Source: Flavobacterium sp. J27
GTDB taxonomy: Bacteria > Bacteroidota > Bacteroidia > Flavobacteriales > Flavobacteriaceae
Length of the DNA: 64,000 bases
Direction: 5' to 3'
Assembly: GCF_004303025.1 (NCBI RefSeq)
Contig: NZ_PJQW01000002.1
Coordinates: 250,361 to 314,360 of the forward strand
The notes beneath the pieces are model-generated. The model was not told the DNA's origin and ran no database searches. It saw nothing but the letters and a program-made list of their open reading frames with translations. Of the stretch, positions 26,486 to 35,891 are shown in pieces; position 1 is the first letter of the stretch, and every line of letters begins with the position of its first letter. A program made the translations under genes and the position numbers.

Positions 26486-27487
26486 TTATTTTAATTTATC
26501 TGTAGCGTTTAATTCTGCTAATTTTTGATTAAGATAAGATAAAAATTCCTCTTGAGATTGAATTCCATTGCCCTCTTGTTCCCAAGCGCCTAAAAAATAA
26601 AAGGTTATAGCTGAAGTTGTAGGTTTGAAAACAAGTACATGATCGTAATTACCTTCTGTTATTTCGCTTATAGTTTCTTTTTTATAGAAGATAGCCATTC
26701 CTAAATTATCTGGTACTAAAGATTGTTTACCATAAGTAGCTATATATCCCCATTTTTTATTCTCACTTTCTTTTTGAAGTAACGGTAAATCACTAAGTTT
26801 TACGATACCAGTACAAATTCCTTCTAGTGCTTCAGAACTTTGGATAGTGTGTTTTGTGTATCTTTCGTCTGCTGAAATGCTTAGATTAGAAGTAAGATTT
26901 GTTTTTTGATTATTGGTTTTCCAACCAAAATAATTCACTTTCACTCCAGATTTAGTATCAAAATTTTCAGCTTTAGCAAATGTAGAATCTACTTCATTGA
27001 AATGCAATACTTCTTTATTTATATAACGACCAATAGCACCAATACCTAAACCTTTGCCCGCTTTTAAAATATCGGAACCCCAGTTTTGCATTTCATGGTA
27101 AGAATCGAAGCCATCTAAACCAACTTTAGAAAGTACCATGGTGTCTGTCTTTTTACCAAAAATATCAATTGCATTTCTCCAGTCTAAATAGAGTCGGTAA
27201 CCAATTTTATTGCTTTCCCAACCTGGTCCTTCATAGCGAATATACCATGAATGATCGGTATGTGCAGCAGGAACTTTTACACTGTCCACATTTTTAAATG
27301 TACCTTCTAAGTATTTTCTTCCTTCCCAATGACCACCTTCTTTTATAGAAATTTCGGCATAAGTTTTTACTTCAGTTGCTTCTTTTTTGGGTTGCTCTTC
27401 TATTGTAGTTTCGGGTTCGATATTTTTTTTACAAGCGGATAAATTCAGTAGCAATAGCATACCTGTTAGAACTGTTATCTTTTTCAT
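26486..27487 (-). CDS. DUF4861 family lipoprotein
   Basis: 333 residues with a lipoprotein signal (LLLLNLSACKKN). Recognised as DUF4861 from EGRKYLEGTFKNVDSVKVP, HSWYIRYEGPGWESNKIGYRLYLDWRNAIDIFGK and FYFLGAWEQE. The family is regularly found beside GH105 and pectinases in Bacteroidota polysaccharide loci, and its fold is thought to be beta-sandwich-like. Its chemistry is not established to my knowledge; roles as an uronic-acid processing enzyme or as a binding protein are both open. It is one base from the upstream esterase gene, inside a tight operon. Confidence 0.85.
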   Translation of the reverse strand: MKKITVLTGMLLLLNLSACKKNIEPETTIEEQPKKEATEVKTYAEISIKEGGHWEGRKYLEGTFKNVDSVKVPAAHTDHSWYIRYEGPGWESNKIGYRLYLDWRNAIDIFGKKTDTMVLSKVGLDGFDSYHEMQNWGSDILKAGKGLGIGAIGRYINKEVLHFNEVDSTFAKAENFDTKSGVKVNYFGWKTNNQKTNLTSNLSISADERYTKHTIQSSEALEGICTGIVKLSDLPLLQKESENKKWGYIATYGKQSLVPDNLGMAIFYKKETISEITEGNYDHVLVFKPTTSAITFYFLGAWEQEGNGIQSQEEFLSYLNQKLAELNATDKLK

Positions 27488-27488
27488 T

Positions 27489-28433
27489 TTATGGATTTGA
27501 TTTTAAAATTTTATCTAAAAATTGGGTGATACAAATGGTGGTTTCATTAAACCATGGATGAAACAACCAAAAAGTATGTGGACTATTTTCAATTTGTTTT
27601 ATTTGATTGTAAATGTGATATTGATTTAAAATTTGAATCATATCATCTCTTCCTGCATGAAAACGTTCAAATTGACTGTTAACAAATAAAATGGGCGGTG
27701 TATTTTCATTAACATGAGAAAGTGCGGATGCTTCTTGCCAAATCTCAGGTTTTTTTTCATAAGTTCCGCCTAACCATTGAGCAGCTAATTTGCCTTCTTT
27801 TGATTCAGGATGATGAAAGGCTAAAACACCATCTAAATTAACAATTGCTTGAAATTTATCAGGAAATTTAGTTCCAATTAGACTTGCCATTTGACCACCA
27901 GAAGAACAGCCTAAAATCACTGTTTTTGAAGTGTCAATACTAAATTTTGCAGCTTGTTTTTTTACAAAGGTTATGGCTTCCAAAATATCATCAATAGATT
28001 GAGGGTATTGTACTTCATCAGAAAGTCTGTATTCTATGCTAAAGCATTGGTATCCTTTTTTACAAATGGATTGTGCTAAAGGTTCTAACATGGATTTATT
28101 TCCTGATTTCCATCCTCCTCCATGTATTAAAAAAACAGCAGTTAATTTCTCTTTACTTTTATTGTAATATGCATCTAAATGCAAAGGTCTGTTATTCTTT
28201 CTACTATAAACGATGTTATGAATTTCAGAAATAACATTGTTATTTGTATCAGGTTTAACAATAGTTATTTCAGGATATGTTCTTTTTTGTTTTGCATATT
28301 CAGAATGAATGGTGTAAGATGTATCTTTTTGAATCACTTGTTGTGCAAATAAAAACATAGCGTTACTGTTTATCAAGCTGAAAAACATCATGATAATGCT
28401 ATTTTTAAGTATTCGCACAACAAATAATTTCAT
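27489..28433 (-). CDS. Exported alpha/beta hydrolase (esterase)
   Basis: 314 residues. A hydrophobic N-terminus (IIMMFFSLINSNAMFLFAQQ) works as a signal peptide; a second Met cluster at residue 15 is an alternative start. The hydrolase motifs are HGGGWKSGNKSM (oxyanion hole), VILGCSSGGQMASL (nucleophile elbow), and an Asp and His towards the C-terminus (SPHTFWLFHPW). It resembles the BD-FAE/lipase-like esterases of carbohydrate loci. It probably removes acetyl or other ester groups from pectin, parallel to the esterase at 21578. It is second in its operon. Confidence 0.78.
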   Translation of the reverse strand: MKLFVVRILKNSIIMMFFSLINSNAMFLFAQQVIQKDTSYTIHSEYAKQKRTYPEITIVKPDTNNNVISEIHNIVYSRKNNRPLHLDAYYNKSKEKLTAVFLIHGGGWKSGNKSMLEPLAQSICKKGYQCFSIEYRLSDEVQYPQSIDDILEAITFVKKQAAKFSIDTSKTVILGCSSGGQMASLIGTKFPDKFQAIVNLDGVLAFHHPESKEGKLAAQWLGGTYEKKPEIWQEASALSHVNENTPPILFVNSQFERFHAGRDDMIQILNQYHIYNQIKQIENSPHTFWLFHPWFNETTICITQFLDKILKSNP

Positions 28434-28445
28434 GAATATCTTACT

Positions 28446-29240
28446 TTAAATGATTATTTTAAAAGATTTTTTATTCCCTTCTGATGATACAACATTCACA
28501 ATATAAAAACCTTTATTTAATTCAAAATTTATATCTGTAGAGGTATTTAATGACCTAACTAATTGTCCTGTTAATGTATAAATATTAATTTGAGTATTTG
28601 AAATAATATTTGATATGAAAATTTGACTATTCGTTGCATAAGCGTTTACATTTAATCCATTTTTAAATATATCTGTATCCAAAGTAGTAGTTCCTAAGGC
28701 ACCAGTTACTTCAATTTTATAAAGATTATTAGATTGATCTCCGTATATATATAAATTAGTAGCACTTCCTGTATACGTTGCTTCTAAAATTAATGGATCA
28801 CCTGAAACATTACTTCCTAGAGAACCTATTGTCGAAGTTCCATCAGTTATATATAATGTTCTTGTTCCCGAACCACCAGTTCTAAACCAAACTTTAATAG
28901 TACAATTACCTGCTGTAGCAAAATAGACATAACGTTGTGTTGGCATAACTTGAAATGTAGACCCACTATATCCAGCTCCATTTAGTTTAAATCTATTTGC
29001 ACCAACGTACCCATCTGTAAAAGTTTTTGGGCTTGATTCTATCACACCTACATTACTAGCTGTTGGACTATTAACGTTCCATTCAATTCCTAAATTATCA
29101 ACAATTGTGTTTGTGTTATAGCCATTACCTATAGGCCAAGTTGTTTCATCATTACCAAAATCCCAAGTTTTGGTTTGCCCAATTATTGTTACAGAATATA
29201 GTAACAATGAAATGCTTAAAAAAAGTAGTTTTGTTTTCAT
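28446..29240 (-). CDS. Secreted putative carbohydrate-binding protein with T9SS sorting domain
   Basis: 264 residues. After the signal peptide the mature part starts WDFGNDETTWPIGNGY and forms a single beta-rich module to about residue 185, ending NLYIYGDQSNNLYKIEVTG. A T9SS sorting domain follows (IYTLTGQLVRSL, ending in a FKIII strand). The module start WDFG and the closing Y-x-I strand are shared with the CE8 protein at 30693. No enzymatic motif is visible, so a pectin-binding surface protein is the best guess. It is the first gene of a seven-gene operon with an operator 20 bases upstream. Confidence 0.7.
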   Translation of the reverse strand: MKTKLLFLSISLLLYSVTIIGQTKTWDFGNDETTWPIGNGYNTNTIVDNLGIEWNVNSPTASNVGVIESSPKTFTDGYVGANRFKLNGAGYSGSTFQVMPTQRYVYFATAGNCTIKVWFRTGGSGTRTLYITDGTSTIGSLGSNVSGDPLILEATYTGSATNLYIYGDQSNNLYKIEVTGALGTTTLDTDIFKNGLNVNAYATNSQIFISNIISNTQINIYTLTGQLVRSLNTSTDINFELNKGFYIVNVVSSEGNKKSFKIII

Positions 29241-29260
29241 AAGTAATATTTTTAATGTCT

Positions 29261-29274
29261 CGTAATCGATTAAG
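29261..29274 (-). promoter_or_regulatory. LacI-type operator of the esterase/GH105 operon
   Basis: CGTAATCGATTAAG has one change from the perfect palindrome. On the - strand a -7-like TAAATTTA abuts it directly. It is placed 20 bases before the ATG at 29240. Confidence 0.65.
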
Positions 29275-29342
29275 TAAATTTAAAATATTTTTTATTTTAG
29301 TTGTAAATTATCACGTTAAAGTTTTATAAAAGTCGCGTTAAA

Positions 29343-30683
29343 TTAGTTTTTGATAAACTTCCAAGATTCTATTTTGTTATCATATTTTATATTACAGGAA
29401 TAAGCGCCTTCTTCTAAGTTTTCTATATTAATTTTTAAGATTTCATTTGCTAAAATATTTTTATATTGATAACTTTTAATTTTTTGTCCATTTAAAGAAT
29501 AAATAACCACTTCTAATGTATTTGTAATTGACGAAGGAAAATAAATTCCAATATTTTTATCAATCATAGATGTAAAAAAACGAATGGTTTGCTCATTTAT
29601 TTTTGGGTTTGAAAGTGTCGAACAATTACTAGGTGAAATAATTCCTGATGCGGAGACTTGTAACGTAGCTCCAGCACCACAAGTAGGGTCAGTTAATAAG
29701 TTTTCAACTTCATTTACCGGAACTGGTGTGGTACTATAAGAAGGTACTGTTACAGAACCTACATTTGTTGCTCCATTCATACAGTTATCAAAGGCAATAG
29801 CAACCGTACCTCCATCTCCGCTGTAATAGGTATACACATTTGTAATATTGGCAAAATTTGTATTTTGAACATAACATGTTGAATTATTATTTCCGCCACC
29901 TAATCCAATTGCTTTTGCACTAGCTACAGAAGTATTGTAATAACAACTCAGCAAGTGTAATTCTGCATTACGTGCTCTTGGCATTCTTTCTTTGCAACCA
30001 TTTGCCCAATAACAATTTTGAAAGGTAATGCTGTAATGACCATCTGCTGTAACATCACTAGCAGAAGATCCTACTAAATTAGTAAAACGATGATCATTGG
30101 AACCACCTGAACCACCAGCAATTGGTGCTTTTAAATAGGTAAACTTACACCAAGAAATAGTAATATTATCTGCAGCTCCTTTATTATCAAAATTACCATC
30201 CATCCCATCTTGAAATTCACAATGATCTACCCATATATTGGTGCCTTCATTGGTTAAATTATCTCTCCCATCTACATCGTAAGCTCCTGGTCCTTCAAAA
30301 ATAAGGTTTCTTATAATTACATTATTAGAGTTTGGTTTGATATTTAATATTCCCGAATTGGCCGCAGAGGTTGTTGAATTACCTACAGTAATTTGTATGT
30401 TTCTTAATTTGGCTCCTGGTAATCCAATGATTGATTTATTGTTTAATTGCACACTTGTATAATCACATTCTATGGTTCCAGATACTAAAATAACAGCATT
30501 TGCAGGAGAAGTTGATAAGAGTGCATTTTTAAAAGCGGTATAAGTTGATACGGTTACAGGTGTGGCATTACCTCCTCCTGTTGTGTTTGCACCAAAACCT
30601 TGCGGTGTTGCCATATAATAATTCTGTCCAAAAGAACTGATAGAATAAATTAAGGAGCAGAAAATTAAAAGGTAAGTTTTCAT
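29343..30683 (-). CDS. Secreted pectate lyase, PL1, with T9SS sorting domain
   Basis: 446 residues. A signal peptide is followed by YYMATPQGFGANTTGGG and a right-handed beta-helix. Signature segments are NIWVDHCEFQDGMDGNFDNK (calcium-binding Asp residues), ITISWCKFTYLKAP, and ERMPRARNAELHLLSC, which holds the catalytic Arg. The C-terminal 80 residues form a T9SS sorting domain (IYFPSSITNTLEV, LEEGAYSCNI). It acts outside the cell on polygalacturonate. It follows the large CE8 gene by 9 bases and is probably the last gene of the GH28-susC-susD-CE8-PL1 unit. Confidence 0.92.
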   Translation of the reverse strand: MKTYLLIFCSLIYSISSFGQNYYMATPQGFGANTTGGGNATPVTVSTYTAFKNALLSTSPANAVILVSGTIECDYTSVQLNNKSIIGLPGAKLRNIQITVGNSTTSAANSGILNIKPNSNNVIIRNLIFEGPGAYDVDGRDNLTNEGTNIWVDHCEFQDGMDGNFDNKGAADNITISWCKFTYLKAPIAGGSGGSNDHRFTNLVGSSASDVTADGHYSITFQNCYWANGCKERMPRARNAELHLLSCYYNTSVASAKAIGLGGGNNNSTCYVQNTNFANITNVYTYYSGDGGTVAIAFDNCMNGATNVGSVTVPSYSTTPVPVNEVENLLTDPTCGAGATLQVSASGIISPSNCSTLSNPKINEQTIRFFTSMIDKNIGIYFPSSITNTLEVVIYSLNGQKIKSYQYKNILANEILKINIENLEEGAYSCNIKYDNKIESWKFIKN

Positions 30684-30692
30684 ATTTTAATT

Positions 30693-33600
30693 TTAAAAAG
30701 TTATAACTTTAAATGATTGATGATTTGTACCATCTTTTACTAACACAATCCAAATTCCTTGATTCATTTCTATTTGTGTATCTGAATTGGTTTCAAATGA
30801 CTGTATCAATGCGCCATTTAGTGCATAAATTTTCACATTAGTGGGAGCGTTAATATTTGTTAATTTGATTAGATTTTTAAACGAACTAACATGAATAGTT
30901 GTATTTTGCCCAAAAGAAGTATTTCCTAATAAATCATCAGCTATTAATTGAGGGAATGGATCCCAATCATCGTTTCCTTTAGTAAAGTTGAAAGTAGTAA
31001 TTTCTGTACCATCGTTTAGGTAAGGAGTATTTAAAGTGGTTGACCAAGAAGCTCTATTTGGAGTATTATTTACACCAGATTGTTCTATTGTTCCATATTC
31101 ATACATCCCGTTTGAATTACCCCCAAGTGTATTTTGCCAACCTAATGGCATAATCAATGAGTTTCCAACAAAACCTGGATAGTTAGACGTTTCAATAGTA
31201 GTATTGTAAAAAACTACTTCACTAGTATTGGCTTGCCATGGACGACCAAAATAACCTGGTTTTGCTCTATAAACGGAAGCCGTTTCTATACTTGGTTGAG
31301 CGGTTGTAATGATACATTCATACATTAAAAAACCACGCCCTGAGCTTTGTTGAGCAGCAGTAATATAAGCGGCATCGTTTGAAGTATCACTTACATTCAT
31401 GCTTAGTTTAGATTGATAAAATACCACATCCATAGCTCCAAAAATATAATCGACAGCACCCATCATTTCTCCTTTATAAACAGCTACTCTTGCACCAGTA
31501 CCTCCATAAAAAGAATCTTGCCTACCTACTACTCTACATTTATTTAAAACTACTTTTTGTACATTGTTTTTTATTGCAATAGCTGCAGCTCTTTCAACAA
31601 AACTTCTATCTTGAACAGCAGTATTTCCAGCATTTGTAGGTCTATTTCCTAGACTTCCAGTTGTCCACGCTAGAACCACATCTTGAGATTCTTTATTCGA
31701 AATATATTGATTAAAAGAATTTTCAAAAATGATATCTTCTGCTTCAAAACCATCAGCAGCAATAACTACAGTTGCATTCCAGTAGGAACCATTTGTCGTT
31801 CCAGCACCAGCATTTTGATAAGAGGCATATCCATTTTGAATATTTACATTTAAAACATCTTGATGCCATTTTTGATCAGTTGACATACTATAATAAGTGT
31901 ATCCATGCCCATAATATGAAGTTATTCTCACTGCATTTGGTTCAATGTCAACTCCTGCATTTAAAAGACCTATACTAGGATTAGTTGCAGCATTTTTTAA
32001 AGTGACCAAGGGTTGATTTATAACCAACATTTCTTCATAATTTCCAGGGTCTATAAGAATAGTAACTCTTTCAGCGTTTGTTCTTTCCATTTGAGAAACA
32101 GCTGTTAATGCTTCATTGATTGTCGCAAAATCTTTGTTAACCCCAACTGTAATTGTTGAACTATACGGTATTGTTTCTCCTACTTCAATATTAGTGAAAT
32201 AAGTAGTTGCATTGATATCAATAGTAATATAACCAGAATTTGAACCAGTGTAAGTGTATGTTAGACTATCTGTCGTAGAAGTTGTTCCAGTTGAATTTAT
32301 AGTGCTAATTGGAGTTCCGTTTTCAATTGAAAAATTAGCAGCATAATAATATTTAATTGTAATTTTATCTCCCACATTAGCAGGTATTTGTATTGAAGAA
32401 CCGGCTTGAGCAATTAAATGTCCTTGACCCATCGAATTGGAAATGTTTCCTGAAAAAAGTAATCCTTTATATGCTGTATTAGAAGTTGTTATAATTTGGT
32501 CATTAAAAGGCCAATTAGTAACTGGTTCGAAAACTATATTCTTTGAAGTACCGTTACCATTTACAACAAGATTAGAATTTAAAGCCATTTGTACCGGATA
32601 AAGATCTAAACCACTTGATGCAATAGAATAAACACCATCTCTCAAATTTATTGCATTAATTGATGAAAATTGATAGCTATAATTTGGCTCATTTAAGTTA
32701 GAGAAAGTAAGCTGTAAATTGTTTTCTTCAGTAGTTGTTAATCCTGTTGTAGTAATTGAAATTGGATACGTTGGTTTTGGAGAAAAAGTAATATTTGAAC
32801 TTGTGTTTGAATTTGAAATAGTAATTGTGTTTGTATCCAATACATAGTCATTTACTCCATTGGAAGAAATTGAATAGGCAATATTAGCTTCAAGTTGTAC
32901 TGAATAAGTAGCATTGGAAAAGTTAATTTGTGGTGAAGGAACATATACCGTATTACTTGAAGGATCAGCGGTGTATAATAGTTCTAGGTCATTTATGTTT
33001 GTACCTAAGCCAATTATGGAACCCGTTACTTCATATAAAGAGACTTCTAGAATAGTAATGTCATGTGTATGAGTAGGATTAATTACAGTTGAAAGGTCTA
33101 AAATATCACCACTTGTAATGATAAAGCCATTGGCATCCATTAAACTAACTTTATAACTAAATCCCTGTGGCAAATTAACTTGATAGGTATCATTTGCATT
33201 CATTTGTGAAACCCAAGATTTACCAGCGAGATTAGTAAAAACAATGGTATAATTATTTGGTATGGCAGCTGCTTGAGATAGGTCGATAGTTCCAGAAACT
33301 GTAGTATAAATAGCGGGTTTTCTATAAATTCTATAAAAACTAGCTTTTCCATCTGCAACATAAATTTTAAAGGAGCTGGCATTTTTAGCTACAAATTTTG
33401 CTTCAGTAGTGGCTCCACTTGTAGCAGTTAAATTTAAAATATCAGTTTGCGAGGTTGGATTATTTTCATCCATAAAAGTTAAAGAACCTCCAGCATCAGT
33501 TCTTGATATAATACTAACTTCATCGTCTTCATTCAAAGTTAGTTGCATAAATCTATTGGTAGGAATTCCATTCGTCATATTTGGAGTTCCATTGCAATAC

Positions 33601-33923
33601 ACTCTGCCAGAAAAATTACTAACACTTGCAATGTTAGCATCATATCTGGTTAAATTTGTATTGGTAGTTCTCAATCTATCACCACTATTACCTGTCCAAG
33701 ATAAACTACCAACTGTAAAACTAACTGGAAAATTAATGCTTGTACTACCTGGAGCTATGGTTCCATCATACCAAGAATTAATAGTTGTTTCATCTAAATG
33801 ATTGTTGTAATTGTTTGTATCTAATGGTGTAGCCCCAAAATCCCAAACATCAATATTTTGTGATTGACTTAGTGAAATGGAGAGCACAAAGCAAAGCCAT
33901 AAAAAAGGTATTTTTTTTGACAT
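30693..33923 (-). CDS. Large multidomain secreted pectinesterase (CE8) with T9SS domain
   Basis: 1076 residues. The signal peptide is followed by a WDFG-type beta module (about 24-205), two to three Ig/Fn3-like beta domains (about 205-470) and another putative binding module (about 470-590). The CE8 beta-helix is at about 595-980, with NKDFATINEALTAVSQ, VVGRQDSFYGG, GAVDYIFGAMDVVFYQSK and FGRPWQANTSEVVFYN holding the catalytic Asp and Arg residues. The T9SS sorting domain covers the end. It demethylates pectin at the cell surface or outside the cell. A 165-base gap with a hairpin separates it from susD. Confidence 0.9.
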   Translation of the reverse strand: MSKKIPFLWLCFVLSISLSQSQNIDVWDFGATPLDTNNYNNHLDETTINSWYDGTIAPGSTSINFPVSFTVGSLSWTGNSGDRLRTTNTNLTRYDANIASVSNFSGRVYCNGTPNMTNGIPTNRFMQLTLNEDDEVSIISRTDAGGSLTFMDENNPTSQTDILNLTATSGATTEAKFVAKNASSFKIYVADGKASFYRIYRKPAIYTTVSGTIDLSQAAAIPNNYTIVFTNLAGKSWVSQMNANDTYQVNLPQGFSYKVSLMDANGFIITSGDILDLSTVINPTHTHDITILEVSLYEVTGSIIGLGTNINDLELLYTADPSSNTVYVPSPQINFSNATYSVQLEANIAYSISSNGVNDYVLDTNTITISNSNTSSNITFSPKPTYPISITTTGLTTTEENNLQLTFSNLNEPNYSYQFSSINAINLRDGVYSIASSGLDLYPVQMALNSNLVVNGNGTSKNIVFEPVTNWPFNDQIITTSNTAYKGLLFSGNISNSMGQGHLIAQAGSSIQIPANVGDKITIKYYYAANFSIENGTPISTINSTGTTSTTDSLTYTYTGSNSGYITIDINATTYFTNIEVGETIPYSSTITVGVNKDFATINEALTAVSQMERTNAERVTILIDPGNYEEMLVINQPLVTLKNAATNPSIGLLNAGVDIEPNAVRITSYYGHGYTYYSMSTDQKWHQDVLNVNIQNGYASYQNAGAGTTNGSYWNATVVIAADGFEAEDIIFENSFNQYISNKESQDVVLAWTTGSLGNRPTNAGNTAVQDRSFVERAAAIAIKNNVQKVVLNKCRVVGRQDSFYGGTGARVAVYKGEMMGAVDYIFGAMDVVFYQSKLSMNVSDTSNDAAYITAAQQSSGRGFLMYECIITTAQPSIETASVYRAKPGYFGRPWQANTSEVVFYNTTIETSNYPGFVGNSLIMPLGWQNTLGGNSNGMYEYGTIEQSGVNNTPNRASWSTTLNTPYLNDGTEITTFNFTKGNDDWDPFPQLIADDLLGNTSFGQNTTIHVSSFKNLIKLTNINAPTNVKIYALNGALIQSFETNSDTQIEMNQGIWIVLVKDGTNHQSFKVITF

Positions 33924-33993
33924 AATATTGTATTTGATTGTTTTTTAATTGTTTACAGAAAACAAATGATTTTGGTTTTGAAAATAATTTGCC

Positions 33994-34044
33994 TTACCGA
34001 ATAAATACTTTAACCTCTAAAAAAGGATGATGTTTATTCGGTAA
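33994..34044 (-). promoter_or_regulatory. Long hairpin between susD and the CE8 gene
   Basis: TTACCGAATAAA (33994-34005) and TTTATTCGGTAA (34033-34044) are exact complements of 12 bases, 27 bases apart. No T-run follows on the - strand, so this is more likely an mRNA processing/stability element or partial terminator than a full stop. Confidence 0.5.
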
Positions 34045-34088
34045 AAACAAATTATAAACTATAACTAACTCAAAGAAAATCTATAGGT

Positions 34089-35873
34089 TTAATACCCATA
34101 ATCATTTACAAGAGCTCCATTACTAGAGTCTAAGAACACTTGCCAAATAGGCCAATACTGTCTATTATCTGGATTTGTAGCAGAGCTATATAATGCATTA
34201 ATTTTAGAATCGGTAAGATTATCCCATTGATAAGCAGTGTAATCTGGACCAGGTACGGTAGTTTCATTTCTATTTAAACCATAAATAATTAAGGTTTCGT
34301 TGTCTGCTGCATATTTATAATACAATGTAGAAGGAACATCATAATAATTTCCTACTCTTTGCTGAAGATCAAACATTTTTGATTTCGCTTCGCTTAATTT
34401 TGTACCTAATAAATTCCAACGTATCAAAGCTTGTTTGCGCTCCATTTCTCCTGTGAATTCAAATTTATGTTCTTCAACGATCGCATCAAACATTTGTTGT
34501 CTACTTCCTAAGGCATCTACATACGCATCTACTTTTACAGCATGCTGAGACGCATCAAAGGCTCTCATTCGTAATTGCTTTAAATACGGAGCAGCAGCAC
34601 TAGGTCCATCTAATTCATTTGCCGTTTCAGCTGCCATTAATAAAATTTCAGCATAGCGCATATATATTTTATTTACGCCATCGTCGTTTGTAGAAGTAAC
34701 AATTCTATTCATCCATTCATAGCGATATTTTCCAAAATACCATTTATTTAAAGCGCCTAGTTGTTGTTTTGCAAAATTATTTGTTGCCGGTCCCCATAAA
34801 TAAGGCACACAGGTTACATCTCTACGTTGATCTTGTTCATCATAATCATAAAAAATGAAAGGTAATGGTCCAGCTTGACCCCCTCTGTTATTTCCATTTG
34901 AATGATATTGATCATTGTTTGTATGTCTGACAGCAAAAGTAAACAACATTCTACCTCTACCCGCTGAGAAAGGAATTTCCCATAATGACTCTCCACCTGC
35001 CTGAGTATTTTCTTCATTATATTTTCTCCATAAGCCCTCAAATGTAGGTTCTAAATGAGCAGTTCCACTATCGATAATCGATTTACATTCGTTGAATGCT
35101 AAAGTGTACATATTTTGTACAGAAAGTGCTGGATCATTACTTCTTCTAACTGCATCAGGATATTGTTGGTAACCAGACGCTGCTAAAGCTAATCTAGCTC
35201 TTAATCCTTTAACAAAAGCTTTATTTACACGTTCTACACTAGAAGTAGCAGTATTTCCATTTGGCCAAGGAACTAAATCGGAAGCTTCACCTAAATCTTG
35301 AATTAATTGTTTGTAAATAACATCTCTACTCGATTTTGGCAAGTATAAAGTTTCAGAAGAAATAGGCTCAAACCGAGCGGGTACATCGCCCCAAGCTTTT
35401 AATAAATCAGCATAATAAATTGCTCTCAAAGTAAGCGCTTCACCTAATAAATAACCTAATTCCGAACCTGATGTAGGGTTGCCATAGGTACGCAATCCTC
35501 GAATACAAATATTAGCTCTTTCAATACCTTGATACATTTTATCCCAAGCATTGTTAGAAGTATTCATTTGCGTATTATTTGGTAAGGCATTATAGTTACA
35601 CAAAGTAGCATTATCGTTTGATGTAGATTCAGAAGCATTATACCATTCAATATCAGTATTCATTCCATACCAAGGTAAAAATCTTCCTCTGTAAGAATTG
35701 GTTTCACCAAATGGAACTTTTATACCATCTACAGCACCTTGTGCTAATCCTGGTGTTGAAAAAATCACAGATTCATCTAAGGTTGATAGCGTTTGAGAAT
35801 CGAGATAATCATCGTCACAAGAAATTAAAAATGAACTTATGATTATTGCAAAAGCGACTATTTTATTTTTCAT
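34089..35873 (-). CDS. susD: SusD/RagB-family glycan-binding outer-membrane lipoprotein
   Basis: 594 residues with a lipoprotein signal (FAIIISSFLISCDDDYLDS). The TPR-containing SusD fold is indicated by the N-terminal LDSQTLSTLDESVIFSTPGLAQGAVDGI, EALTLRAIYYADLLKAWGDVP, and the C-terminal MRYAEILLMAAETANEL and EEHKFEFTGEMERKQALIRW. It sits on the SusC channel as a lid and captures oligosaccharides at the surface. Context makes pectin oligomers the likely ligand. It starts 18 bases after susC. Confidence 0.95.
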   Translation of the reverse strand: MKNKIVAFAIIISSFLISCDDDYLDSQTLSTLDESVIFSTPGLAQGAVDGIKVPFGETNSYRGRFLPWYGMNTDIEWYNASESTSNDNATLCNYNALPNNTQMNTSNNAWDKMYQGIERANICIRGLRTYGNPTSGSELGYLLGEALTLRAIYYADLLKAWGDVPARFEPISSETLYLPKSSRDVIYKQLIQDLGEASDLVPWPNGNTATSSVERVNKAFVKGLRARLALAASGYQQYPDAVRRSNDPALSVQNMYTLAFNECKSIIDSGTAHLEPTFEGLWRKYNEENTQAGGESLWEIPFSAGRGRMLFTFAVRHTNNDQYHSNGNNRGGQAGPLPFIFYDYDEQDQRRDVTCVPYLWGPATNNFAKQQLGALNKWYFGKYRYEWMNRIVTSTNDDGVNKIYMRYAEILLMAAETANELDGPSAAAPYLKQLRMRAFDASQHAVKVDAYVDALGSRQQMFDAIVEEHKFEFTGEMERKQALIRWNLLGTKLSEAKSKMFDLQQRVGNYYDVPSTLYYKYAADNETLIIYGLNRNETTVPGPDYTAYQWDNLTDSKINALYSSATNPDNRQYWPIWQVFLDSSNGALVNDYGY

Positions 35874-35891
35874 TTTACAATATTTTATTTA

